A stretch of 64,000 bases of DNA from Nereocystis luetkeana (GCA_031213475.1 JARUPZ010000011.1:4180001-4244000), one strand, 5' to 3'. Numbered from the stretch's first letter, positions 47,480 through 59,589 are shown. Numbers and translations: made by a program. Notes: generated from the sequence alone by a model not told the origin.

Positions 47480-47929
47480 CAGGCTGCTATAGGACCGATA
47501 TGAAGCTTCTATATATATGCATATATATATGTGCGTTGCATTCAAATCCGGCAACTTTTTTTCGGTGGCACAAGTCTCGTGTGGCATGATGAGTGGTGTG
47601 ATAACAGTAACCAGTACCAGGTAGCTAATTATGCAAAATTAAAATAAACTTCAAGTAAGTAGACACGTTACAACCAAAAGCAAAGCTACTGGTACCAGAC
47701 TATATGTATGTGAAGGTGTTACCTACTGAGCTATTATAGGGGTAAAAGACCGATCGATTACCCAGCCCAAGGTAATCCTTATAACATATATATACTAAGA
47801 TTGATTGGGTTTGTCCTCTCAATCTGGGCTTCTGTTTCTATTCTGAAGCCGCCACGGTGTTGTTGTCTTAGTTCCAGGTGAGGTCGAGGCTAGCCACGCC
47901 TACGTATTATTGTACCCAGGTAATACATA
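47480..47929. other. Unassigned DNA
   Basis: Contains TACCAGGTA at 47,615-47,623 and the near-match TACCCAGGTA at about 47,919. No gene seen. Confidence 0.4.
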
Positions 47930-50900
47930 TTATTGTTATTGCTCCCGATGAAATGCATTCGAGCGCTGTTCTCAGCTTGCTTTGTCTTTTTTTTGTAAAG
48001 TCGCAGTTAGTTGGAGTTGGTGCGAGTGTCGAGAGAGATCAGTCGGCACCGGCACGGACGGCTCCTCAGCAGGTAGGTGGGGTTTGACTCTCAGACTGAA
48101 CGTCTGCTTTTTTTCCTTGGAAAATCAAGAACGAAAGACTCGCGCTTCACGCTCGCGCGCCTCGTTGTAAAATACGGTTACTATTTTACGGGACAGAGTG
48201 GTATGCCAGTACAGCAGTACGATAGCACGGACGGTGTGAGCAGGACGCCCCACCCCCCAACAGCCATCAACAGGTTGTGGTTTACCTGGTCCATGCGGCA
48301 GTGATATATACAGGAAAGCACGTCTGTTTTCCGATATCTGTATAATATCGCAGAATGTCTCCCCTCGCCTTTAAGAAAAGCCCACACGGCTCGATAGTTC
48401 GAACGTGACAGGCACACCAAGACACTGAATAAAGTTTGAAATACTCCCTTTAAATGTTGCGGCAGATCTTGACGTACCAGCACAACATGATGAGTACGTA
48501 CGTACGTACGTGTTCGTTGGTGAGTCTCACTATCGTACATGTTATTGGCCTCTTCTGCTCTTGATATTTATTTGAAAAACGCAGTATGCACACACCTCTG
48601 TAAGATTGCACAGGGTGGTCCAATAGCGCAGGAGGTGATGTTCGTGATTTCTGTAGGCAGGCTAGCGAGTGGCGCATTTTGATCCTTCAGCTCTTTGTTT
48701 CTTAAATCGGGGGGACGAAACAGTTATACGAGGGTAACAGAGTGATCGACAGAGACGAACATACATACATGTCTGTACTACACAGAGGATTGGAAATTAA
48801 AAGCGAACTACTTTTCGTCTTCTTGAAGTTGATGCGAATTAGACTTCTTCGTCCTGCTAGACTACTAAAAAGTAGTGATGGTGCACGAGACTCTTTTACA
48901 GCCTACTATTACTTATATGATTATTACCGGAAGAGTGCGAATGACGAAAGTGACAGATCTACTAGATTGGCATTCCCCTTGGTGACACAAAGCACAGCAG
49001 CAGTGGTCTGCGGCGGGTTTCTAGACATAAATGTATGATACGTGTATTATAGCGCTTGTACGCACGACGGTTACAAAGTAATCAACACTCACTATACTCG
49101 TGGCCGTGCTATAATAAATAATACCAGGCAATAATAGGCACATCTAGTAAGACTACGGATTGAATACGTACTTTTTATTCGGGTAATATTTTATCTGGTA
49201 TCATTTATTCGAAAAAAACATCGATCGATGTTACACGACGCCCAAATACGACCAGCGTGGAATATGTTTCCCCCCGAAATAATAAGTACATGGGCCAGCA
49301 ACATTTATTTGCGACCAAGCACGTACGTACAGCAGTATACTCGTAATATGATTTGGTATACGAGCCAAACCCCCAACCCAAGTACAATTTCTCGGTGTAG
49401 TATGAACTCGCAGCTATCACCCTTCAACAGCAGCGATGTGTCGGCAGCGTGGAGGGGCACCCCGATCAAGCACGCGTGACTGAACGGACAGCCTCTCGTA
49501 TTATTATATAGTAACACGTAAGTGAATTACTTTTCTTCGTCTTGAAGTTGATGCGAATTACACTATAATATCAGTTGGCCAGTTAAGATCATGTAATGTG
49601 GTGGGTTGTTTACACATCATTCGGCAGATTGACATGTTTTTTTTACTGCCGGATAATTCACTATTATTACCGAAACATACGACGAGGATCGCAAGACGTT
49701 GATATAGGCGAAGTCAACAGTAGTTCACTGCTGCTGTCCCCGTACCGCCGCTGCTCTCGGCTGCAGGCGGCACTAATTGTTTTTTCTCGTCGCAAAGTAA
49801 GTGTCAACACGCTGTTCTGTTGGTAAAGATCAGCTCATGCGACGATAGACGCTCAATCTCGACATAGGCTCAGTCCACGGTCAACCCGCTGCGTGGCGGT
49901 CAACGGCCACTCGTATAGATGACGGGCTCGAAGAAATCAGGTGGATCGATGCTGTGTAGGGGGCAAGAGCTTGCCGGCGGCGTCCTACGGTATCCTCCCA
50001 AACCTGAAAAAAACCCTATTTTTCGCCATTAAATTATTTGAGACGGGTGCGCAAATATTCTTCTTCGTCCATCTCCCCGAATTACACCTCTATTTCCAGT
50101 ACAATTTCCTTTAAATCGGCTCTTGTACTGCATTATTACTACAACAACAAAATATTGCTACTACAACAACGACTACTACTACTACTGCTACTACTACTAC
50201 CGCTACTATTACGACAACTTCTACTATTAATACTTTTTTTTATTGTTCTTTTTGCCCATCCCATTTATTATCTTCGCCCATCTTCTTTTCTCTCTCCTTC
50301 CAACTCGTAACTCAGATCCGGGGTCACATAGCAGGCTCTTCTCCCCCCTTCCCTCTACGGTATGTGCCTTCATTTTTATCGCGAGAAGATTTCAGCTTTT
50401 TCTTCCCTTGTCGACTCGCATCGAATTGTGCCTACCCACGCTGCAAGGCGCTCTCAACAATTATATCCTTTTTTATTTTTATTTTTGGAAATAAAGTCAA
50501 AGTCCGACCCACCTGAGGCTCGAACCCAGGACTCAAACAGGTAGAATTCGAGGATAACCACTTGAACCACCGGGGCGACCAGCACTATAGCGGAAACTAG
50601 TTTTTTTTATCATACGTATTACGCCTGACCAGCGCCCGCCACACGTCACCGGTCATTATGTGTTGTTGTTGCTCGGATTTACTGGGCGCGCACAGACGCG
50701 AGCAAACGCCGAGACCAACTCTCCTGTTGTTGTGGTCTGGTGCCGTGAAGAGACGCGCTGGGTGCGCTGCACTGCGCGCAGGACTCAAGCGTCCGAGCCA
50801 ACTCTGACTGCCTTTCTTTGGTCTGGCGGCGGAGAGACGTGCCGAGTCAACTCGTCTTGGTATTTTGTACTTCACAATTTTACTGACTGCTGCTGCTGGT

Positions 50901-51625
50901 GGGGTTGCTGCTGTGCCACTCCTGCTGTAGTCTACGAGTACGTATCCAACGACAGGTGCGCGCCGCGTGCGCTTCTCTTGGTACCCAAACCCGCGCCAGC
51001 CCACTGTTGTAGTGGCCACGGAGAGATGCGCCCCCCGATGACCGCGCGTCGGGCGCGAAGCAACGACGCTATGCAGTTGTGTCACCATCCAACTCATCGA
51101 ACGTTCTACTGCTTGCTGCTCGCTGTCGTGGAGAACATCTTGGATTCAGAGAGCTTGCTCTTCTCGTGCACCTACCTGGTGTGATATTTATAATTTGTTG
51201 GTACATGGTATGATGGTACTACGCGGCTAGATTAATACTATATTGAACAAACACGGTATGGGACATGGGATACCTGGTATGTTGGTGGTATGGTATATAG
51301 GAATATAGAAAACCACGGTATGTGGTATGGTATGTGTTGACGGTATGAGACGGGAAAAGCGCAGGATATGGTATGGCACGTTTGCGGTATGGTACGATGT
51401 CGTGGATATATTATATGGTTAAATTCGCCAGGTGGTATGATATTTTTCCGGATATAAGGTCCGTGAGGGTCAAATACGTCGTACGAATATCATCTGTAAC
51501 GAGCTTATATATCGGCCATTGGAAATTGTTCGAAAAAATCAGCCTTGCGGACAGACAGAGAGACAGACAGACAGACAGATTTGCATTTCCCAAAACAGAG
51601 ACTCAGTTCTACAAGCTGAAAACTA
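47930..51625 (+). repeat. Duplicated block B, copy 2
   Basis: Collinear with 34,483-40,720. It lacks the LINE and the M1 MITE but has a SINE-like insertion (about 50,235-50,600) and about 360 bp (about 49,130-49,487) absent from copy 1, where TACCAGG joins directly to CGGCAGCCTCTCG-like sequence. Both copies keep the TATGG-rich stretch (40.3-40.5 kb and 51.25-51.43 kb) and the CAGACAGACAGA run. Confidence 0.9.
50235..50600 (-). mobile_element. tRNA-headed SINE-like insertion, family S2
   Basis: On the minus strand the head has A box TGGTTCAAGTGG (50,558-50,569) and B box GGTTCGAGCCT (50,516-50,526), 32 bases apart. The body (50,240-50,455) resembles repeat F at 14.66-14.87 kb, and the + strand T run at about 50,234-50,242 would be the poly(A) tail. 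Block B copy 1 lacks the segment near 39,650. The tRNA-like part folds poorly at the acceptor and T stems, so it is not a working tRNA gene. Confidence 0.7.
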
Positions 51626-52855
51626 CTGCTGTATCGGACGTGTTATCCGTACATACAGCCACAGTAAGATCCCCCCCGATGGGGAAAAAAATGGCTCTTT
51701 GCACATTGACGAGTGCGCTCTTGAGCGCAATCTCCTTGCGATTTGTTCTATTATTGACGAGTGCGCCAGAGCGCAATTATTGTCATCGTGGTACTTACTA
51801 CCTGCTCTCGCGATGAAACTCGTTGTCTAGAACTACAGTAGCATTGCCGTGCTACTATACGTACGCTCGGGGACGTTCAGCCATATATATATCGCTCTTC
51901 CAAACAAACACCAACAATGAAGATATCGCCAGAAAAACCCTTTTGAGCAGCAGAGCGCTAACTGCACAGGGGCATAGCAATGATATTCCAACCGATACAA
52001 AATATCTCACATAACAACATATATCTCCTCCTGAAGACAGGGGGTCCTTACCTCAGTAGTATGTTCTACTGAAGCAATATATATGGCGTAGCGCAAGTAA
52101 GTAGTAAAGAAGGTACCACCGCAGCTGAATCAAAGATGATATACCAGATGGTAGCACGTAACTCCCTAATTCCCCCGAAAATAGCATTTAAAGACCCAAT
52201 TATCTCCCTCTACCTCTGATTTATGTTTCAAGTCCGGTGAACTTGAATAATATATATATTGTCCTTAATAACCCAGTTAACTACTTACTGCTGTACTCAA
52301 TAATATATAAAATGAACAGGTAACCTACCTAGCTTATATTTGCACAAAAACAGTTCCCCTGAACGAAAATAATGTAAGAATACTAAAATACTTATTTATC
52401 ATGGCTACGAGACGAGCAGTATTTATTTGATATTCTCGACTGAAACGTGACTAAAACGCCGATCATGGTAACAATCACCAGATAGGTGGAAGCGAACACT
52501 ACCAGATTTAGATACTTCCCGGGGGGAAACAAAAACAGAAAGCGTAGTGGCAGCCGATCTTCAGTGCTTGGGGGTGACACCTATATGAACAGACCGCTTG
52601 TTGTCTGATCCTTTTACGCTGCTTGCTGCTTGAGTACATGTTCTCATGTAAAGCTATCCTTCCAGGCTCAGATTCTTCTACATCGGTGTTTTGTGTGGAC
52701 TCCATCCAACTTGCATCCTGTATCTCAAGCAATCAATCGAAACAGTAATTTCCGTAACAAAACCATGCTGGGTCTGTGTGATACCCGCGCGGGTGGTACC
52801 GCTGCTGCATTTCAAACAGGGTATTATTGTAGGACCAAAGGAAATTAAAGCCATA
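51626..52855. other. Unassigned, AT-rich
   Basis: No coding bias, RNA gene or repeat partner seen. Confidence 0.4.
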
Positions 52856-52859
52856 TCAT

Positions 52860-53150
52860 GTTGTGTTGACATCTGATTCTTCATTATTTCTGTACTCAAA
52901 ACAGAGTGGGGCAGAATGCTAAGTAAAGCACTCAGTGTGCCGACATCTTCACTTCACTTCTCACTACTACAGTTAAAACCGATAAAATGCGTTAATTAAA
53001 GGCACTATTAATATCATGTGTCGACATATTCACTTCTGCACTCAATACAGAGTGGGACTGAATGCTAATTATAGCACTATGTCTGTCGGCGTCTTCCCTT
53101 CACTTCTCACTAGAAGAGAAGAAAACTTAATGATACCGATAAAATAAAAC
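52860..53150 (+). repeat. Two-copy tandem repeat, about 147-bp unit
   Basis: Both units contain ACTCAAWACAGAGTGGG, GAATGCTAA, AGCACT, CTTCACTTCTCACTA and ACCGATAAAAT. Non-coding. Confidence 0.8.
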
Positions 53151-53899
53151 GTTTTCTGTACCAAGTCTGTAGGGACGCTATTTTAGAGCTAGACCTCGCA
53201 CATGGAAATTTACAACGAAGAACTGAGGATGGCTTAGAAGCTAGAGTTGTACCTGGTACTCGACAACATCTGGCGGATACGTCACGTGAGGGGATGCTGT
53301 GCTACCCGATCAATGAGATCAACAATATCATCTACAGACTACTTAGTCCCCGGTTTACGGCAAATAAATATCTGGCTCGCCCACGTAGCTGAAAAATATC
53401 GCTCCATGGGCATATCCGTATTTATGAGCGCAAAGAAAGTTCGAACCATAACTTACCACCAGTCGAGTGATGAATACCAACAACTTGCAAAACGTGAGAC
53501 ATTCAAAATATTCAATAGCCATAACACTGTAAGTATATAGGGGAGCGGCTTGTACTGCAGTGGTGGCAATCTGAGCCACTGACCTCATGTGCCGACATTA
53601 TTTTGCAGCGCAATACACAATGCGCCACTCCCCTAGCCAAACATAGGTGCTGCGTGAGAATTCGCACTCCGTTCATTTCACGTTCTATCAACAAATGCTC
53701 TACAGCAGTACAGTGCTTCTACCTGCTGTTGCCCCCGGCTACAGTACGAGTACAGGAGGCGAAGAACATTGATCAGCGATCTTGTGTCAATGCCTTATTA
53801 TCTGTTTGAAGGATAACCAGACGAAGCACGTACGTCGAAGCTACCAGCGGCAAGATCCGCAAGATGTACTTATCGGTGTCAGATACGTTTCGGCACAGA

Positions 53900-54165
53900 A
53901 CATGTACGGCGTAACCTGAGCCAAACGAGCTTCTACTCATGTAAAGAACATGTTGTAGCGGAATATATGACTCCCCCTTGCTCGACATAATCGCGCCATG
54001 GGTAGACTAATCGCAACACGTCAGCTGAGCATAAGACGGAACGTGACCTGAGCCAAGGAGCTTGAACTCGTGTAGTAGCTATTACCTGGTATGTCAAAGC
54101 GGAATATATTACTCCCCCTTAGCTCGACAAAATCGCTGCATGGCTAGACTAATCGCAACATGTAT
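53900..54165 (+). repeat. Two-copy tandem repeat, about 135-bp unit
   Basis: Units share ACCTGAGCCAA, AGCGGAATATAT, ACTCCCCCTT and GACTAATCGCAACA. The second unit is about 10 bp longer where it carries TACCTGGTA (54,083-54,091). Confidence 0.8.
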
Positions 54166-54169
54166 GCAA

Positions 54170-54980
54170 CATAAGCAGAGTCTGGGCAGCAGCAGACTTG
54201 AAAAACACAAAACAAATACGAACAAAGACAATGACCGAAACTAACGGTTTCAGCTAGTTAGTAGTAGTGATAACGCCCGAAATCACCAGTCATTCCTACA
54301 CCCTCATGATTACCACCAAACACACTGCATGAATGGCATGAAGAATTCAGAACGCTTGTAAAAACTCCAGAACTCAAATGCCACTGTCTGCACGCCACCT
54401 ACCTCCTGGACATACATACTTGGTCCTCCAGCAGTGCTCTTCGATTGCTAAGCGCCCAGCAGCTACGTCTGGAGTCCAAATTCCCTTTCAATCTCAACCT
54501 CAAGGATGGCACGTACACCTTGCTTTTTTTTTCGACCGGAATCAATCAAAAATCGAAATCCCAAACCAAAATTTATTAACGTGCTTGGTACAACAGAAAT
54601 GTTTTGCTCGCAATAAATCTAACATCCAAAATCAAAATCGGGCGGATAGCTTTGTTTGTTTGCTATCATTCCTGCTGATGATGGCATTCACGTTGTCTTG
54701 AGCGCTCCTCTTTCTTTCTGCGTTTCCTGCTGGCTTCATGTGTGCCATGCTCGAGGGTCGTCCTATCTATCCATAGTTAGTTGTTCTCCCCGTACGTACC
54801 TGGCGTGGCGTATCCTCTCGTACAGAAGTCGGCCGCCGGGATCAGATACAAATAATACTTATATATATGTAGTCGTCCGGATCCAGACTGGGCTCCATCT
54901 TCGTGTTGATCAGCTTCTCGTGGCGTGCCCCTCTAGCTTCCTTGCGTGTAAAAAATGAAATATGTAATAATAGTAGACAC
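54170..54980. other. Unassigned DNA
   Basis: A frame of about 100 codons at 54,378-54,701 has no coding bias or motif. Nothing else recognised. Confidence 0.4.
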
Positions 54981-54984
54981 ACTC

Positions 54985-55640
54985 GAGTCTGTGTCGGGCG
55001 ACTGAAACATTACGCGCCCGAGTTGGAGTCGGGCTGCTGCAATCACGGAACCGAGCTGCGTCGAGCCGCTGAAAAGGTCGCATTAAACTGCTGTGTGTAG
55101 CAGTGCCAGCGCTACAACCACGCGCTTGAGGCGGAGTCCAGCGGCTATGATCATGGAACCGAGCTGTATAGTCGGACCGCTGGAAACAAAACACGCTATC
55201 CTGCCGTGTATAGCAGTGCCAGTGCTACAATCACGCGCCTGAGTCGGAGTAGAGCGACTATGATCACGGCACCGAGCTATATCGTCGGGCCGCTGGAAAA
55301 CCCATGCTGTTCTGCCGTGTATAGCAATACCAGCGCTACAATCACGCGCTTGAGTCGGAGTCGAGCGGCTATGATATCGGCACCGAGCTTTATTGTCGGG
55401 CCGCTGGGAAGAGCATGCTGTTCTGCCGTGTATAGCAGTGCCAGCGCTAAAACCACGCGCTTGAGTCGGAGTCGAGCGGCTATGATCACGGCACCGAGCT
55501 GTATCGTCAGGCCGCTGAAAAGATCGCGTTGTAAACCGCTGAATAGTAGTGCCAGCGCTAAAATAAAGTACCCGAGTCGGAGTCGAGCCGCTGGACTCAC
55601 GGCACCGAGTTGTATCGTCGGACCGCAGGAAGACATGCTG
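54985..55640 (+). repeat. 111-bp satellite, about six units
   Basis: TAGCAGTGCCAGCGCTA recurs at 55,098, 55,212, 55,322, 55,433 and 55,543, spaced 110-114 bp. Each unit also holds CACGCGCYTGAGTCGGAG, CGGCTATGATCAC and GTATCGTCGGRCCGCTG. The unit is close to 37 codons, so frames stay open on both strands; no known protein repeat matches. Confidence 0.92.
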
Positions 55641-57600
55641 AACTGTTGTTGGCAAACTCCTCAGCTGCTGCTCCCGCTCCAGGGCGACTAAAGGTCGTGC
55701 TTGTCGGTCCAGGTCTTGGTTTGTCGAGACGGCACAGATGAAGCTTCCAATCGCGGGGTTGACGAGTAGAAGGGGTAGTTCGAAGCGGTAGTTCCTGGAG
55801 ATCTGATGTGGTCGCTGACAAATCCAGCAGACGCCGCAAAACGTGGTTCGATAAAGAGCACAGAGGAAGTCCCTAGCTTGTGATGCAGTCCCGTAGTCCC
55901 CCCAGTGCAGTGCGCTAGCGCAAAACGAGTCTCATAACCTCTTAAGAACGTATTGGATACACACTCAGATGGGTGACCGAAGGTGGTCTTCCGAGGCTAG
56001 CGCAGAGTCGTCGTTGGGCAAGCTCGGGCAGCACAGACGATGTAGAAGATACGTGTTGAGTAGAAAGTGGCGCTCGAAGGGCCAACCGAAGCATAAGGAA
56101 CGATGAACTACAAGACGTTCAGATGCGGTTTAGAATAAATAGTGAAGGGGGGGGTGTGCACAAAACACTCCAATTCCTTGATCTCGATATCCTCTTACTT
56201 ACAGCAACGTCTACCGACGGCTTGTCGCTGCAACTCGTCGACCACAAGAACTAACTGCCGAAAGGGCTTCTTAATATATATCCCGTTACGCAAAATACCG
56301 TGTCCTGTATATATTTGAACCGCAACTTACGAAGCATTGACTCAATAGGCTATGCATTTACTGCCTATTTCTCACGACCGTTTTGTACTTTTTTCAATAT
56401 ATTTGTACGCTGACCCTAAGGCTTTGCTGGTTTTTACCTGGATACCAGGATAGTTAATAGGTGGGTGCTGCCGGTTCATGTGGCGTAGCGTTTTGAGGTG
56501 TTGGGTGTGGGCGCTGCCAGTTAGAGGGCTGCCATAGTTAACCCCCCCCCCCATTTATTCCGGTGGCGTTTACGAAGAGGTTATATAAGGTCCAGTTCTG
56601 TTCCCTGTAGTAACTACTGCTGTAGGGGTGGGTGTTTCACTTTGTTACTACACGCGAATTGCTGACGACTGCTGTTCGGTGTTCGATAGTCTTCGGGGGG
56701 GGGGGGGCACCGATGCAGAGTCAATCCAGAAATAAACGTTAAATTACTCAACAGCGGCTGTTTCTTTTGTTCCCACGCAGTGCATCATCGCGAGACCCGT
56801 ATACTTTCTTTCTTGTCTCCTGTGATTCAAGACCGCGGTCCATACCGACGTGTTGAGTAAAACTCTGCCAATATGGGTATCGCTATTATATACTGAGTAC
56901 TAGGATTACCTAATATGTATCAGGTATACTTTTGAGTCCGTCGAGCCTGCTGCACGTCTTCCATGCCTCAGAATAGTTTGGAGATTGCTACATTACCAGA
57001 GCAGTATAATAGCCTTGTAGGAGGCGTTCTACGGTAAAGGTTCCCCCTAAATTTCCGAGGCTCTTCACTTACTTGAGGAGCTCCATACCTCACCCGAGTA
57101 ATGACCTCAGCAAAAATCGAATTGCTTCCCGATGAAAAATTCCATGGCCTAACCATAAAAAAAAGGTATTTTTCGAAACAAGATTGACGTTCCGACGATT
57201 TTGGGTTATTAAGGAGGCCCGTCATTCAGAAACAAAAAAGCGGATGTGTGCTACCTCTATCGTAAAATGCGTCGTAGGGCTACAATCAAATTGTTGAAAA
57301 TCTACACAAATACCAGGTATTATATGATAATATATATACTGCGAGGCGGCAGGTGTACGGTACTACTGTGCTACTGTATACTTTATTTAGTACATATATA
57401 TATAGAGAGAGATAGGCAAGGTCTTGTCTTATTCCATGAAACGACGTCACTCCGTACCAATATGTGCTGTTGATATGGTAGCAGTGAGTACCACACCACC
57501 TCATTTTATGGTCTCACGCCACCAGTAGGCCGGAATCCACATAAACAACACGTAGTGGACGCAAAATTACCGTTTGGTGTGATGACATGGGGGCGTTTCA
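55641..57600. other. Unassigned DNA
   Basis: G and C runs occur near 56,540 and 56,695-56,706. AGATGGGTGACC at about 55,968 recalls 5S rRNA but lacks the rest of the gene. TACCAGGTA is at 57,311-57,319. No gene supported. Confidence 0.4.
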
Positions 57601-57606
57601 CTTCGA

Positions 57607-57715
57607 AATCCGGTTTAAACCGGTTTTCCGAAAACCGGTTAAAATCGGGTAAAACAAACGGTTTTATCCGGTTTTCGTTTTCAGAATAAGCCCTCGTTGT
57701 CCGGTTTCCGGTTTT
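57607..57715. repeat. CCGGTTTT-rich short repeat tract
   Basis: CCGGTTT and AAACCGG words recur about ten times in roughly 100 bp in both orientations, for example CCGGTTTAAACCGG. Self-complementary segments could form several hairpins. Confidence 0.8.
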
Positions 57716-57749
57716 TATATTTCCCCCAAGGTGCCCACCTCTACCTCTT

Positions 57750-58310
57750 CACTCGTACGTCCGTGTTTTTACATGCATACATGTCATGATGAGTACGCTG
57801 GTTTCACTTTTCTTCTTTGGGGTGTGCGATCTCCTTTTCATGTTGATTGTGGTGTGTCCTCTGTTGTTTTCGATGGCCACAGTAGTCTTTACATTATTTA
57901 CAGCACCATGGGGGCTCACTGCATTTCGCCTGCATCACCCCACGTCGTCGAGGTGGTCTCACGTCTGGTAATTCACTATAATTTCGTACCGGGCATGTGG
58001 TTTCGCGAGGTCCGTAAGCTTTTAAAGATGTTCGACGGGGTGGGGCGCCAGAGTACTCTGTCTGGCGCTCCCGCCGTGGAGAAACAAACGAAACCTATTA
58101 ATAGTGACTCTCTTCAGGTCCTAGTAAGTGGAGCCCGTGGTGTACCTATACCCTCAAGAAAGCGAAACCATCAGGTTGCGGAGGCCATGTATGTGGCACG
58201 CTTTAGGCGCACGTTTTTTTTGTGTGGATTTTCATGGGGGGAAACACAGCTCGCAGCGCGCGTTTTTTACTTGGTTCTAGTGTGTACCTGACTTTGACCC
58301 AAATATATCA
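57750..58310 (+). repeat. Dispersed repeat A, copy 2
   Basis: Partner of 905-1,450 in the same orientation. The central hairpin GGGGCGCCAGAGTACTCT...GGCGCTCCC is kept at about 58,036-58,075. Confidence 0.75.
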
Positions 58311-59545
58311 GAAGATATACATGGTTTAGGCAACAACCCAAAACATAATGACATATGTGTGTAAAGCGCTGGTACTTGGATACACTCCAGGAAGTCAGCT
58401 CACGAGTATTATCATAGTCTGACCGCACCTGGTAGCAACATCTGGGCTACTGGTTGGTGCAAAACATTTCTTTGCAGGTAATCTCGACTCGGTTATCGGG
58501 GGGATGCATGCGTGTTGAGGCATGTGCGCCCCGTTCGGCGTTAATACTTATTGTCCTGTGGTGCTATTCAGAGCAACAGCAGCTGTTGTTGCGGTACGTA
58601 TGCCACATTTGCCTCTGCCAAGAACATCTTCGCAAAACCAGTACATATTATCAGGTTTTCTGTTGACCTGTCTCTGCGCCGAACGAGAGCACTTCTTTCG
58701 TTCATACATTTAAATTTTACGCGTGCCACATATAATATTGTGCCTCTGCGAGGCTCAACTCTATAATGGACGACGTCTCAAAAACAGTACCGGGTATCCG
58801 CGTTTTGTTGCGTGTCTCTGCGCCGAAGACCCACAGCACTTTTTTTCGGTCACACAAGGCCAGGCACAAAGCCGCGACGGAGGCGCGCCCAGCGTCGTAC
58901 GAACCCCCTCAACATAAATAAGGCACGCATATATATAATATGGTGTCAGAATCACTGCACTCCTGTATGTTCGGAGAGCGAGCTGTAGGTGAGTGCTGGG
59001 TTCGGAGGAACGCTACTACTACAGCTGTAAAAGGTCTCTCTCCCCTTTTCGATAGTTTGTTTTGCCCGAAACAGACGAGGCCGGGCGAGAGCACAACCCT
59101 TATCAAGGGGCGATCAGACATCATTACTTTTGGCGGGCGCCACAAAACACGCAAATTAATGCATCGTATGTATTATATACAAGGTTCCCCTTCGGGATGA
59201 CATATAATATGTGGGTGAATCCGGTGGGTGTCGCAAGTTGAAAAGGGAGACGCAGGTAAAACCCTCGCCCCTCTGTTTTGAGTAACAATGATCTCGGAGA
59301 AAACTGAGTTATGGGCTACTGATCTATTGCTAAAAACGAAGAGTAGTAGGCTAGTCTTCGATGCTCTCGCATGTCTTGGCGCACACCTGGTAGGAGACAT
59401 GGACTACTGTAAGCGTAGCCCCGAAATTGAAGGGGTGTGCATCATCCAGGTGTTTATCACCTGGGTGGGATCTGTATCATCGATATAGGATAGGTGATCC
59501 TTATTGATGATCTCAACACCTCTACTGGGTGGGGTTTGCACGATA
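58311..59545. other. Unassigned DNA
   Basis: Two CTCTGCGCCGAA words (near 58,672 and 58,816), each followed by a GCACTTYTTTCG-like segment, suggest an eroded local repeat. No gene supported. Confidence 0.35.
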
Positions 59546-59550
59546 TGCAT

Positions 59551-59570
59551 TAACCTAACCCTAACCCTAA
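59551..59570. repeat. Short interstitial telomere-like tract
   Basis: TAACCTAACCCTAACCCTAA: about three CCCTAA units, i.e. TTAGGG on the minus strand. It is too short to be a chromosome end and lies at the inner edge of the right inverted arm. Confidence 0.75.
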
Positions 59571-59589
59571 TCGAACATGCATGTGCCGT

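Noticed and set aside
50505..50598. Functional tRNA gene on the minus strand
   Set aside because: A and B boxes are present, but acceptor and T-stem pairing is poor and the segment sits in an insertion with a SINE-like body and A-rich tail.
55890..56030. Possible 5S rRNA gene
   Set aside because: Only AGATGGGTGACC resembles 5S; the rest of the conserved internal control region and the paired ends are absent.
59551..59570. Chromosome end
   Set aside because: Only about three telomere-like units, with complex sequence on both sides.
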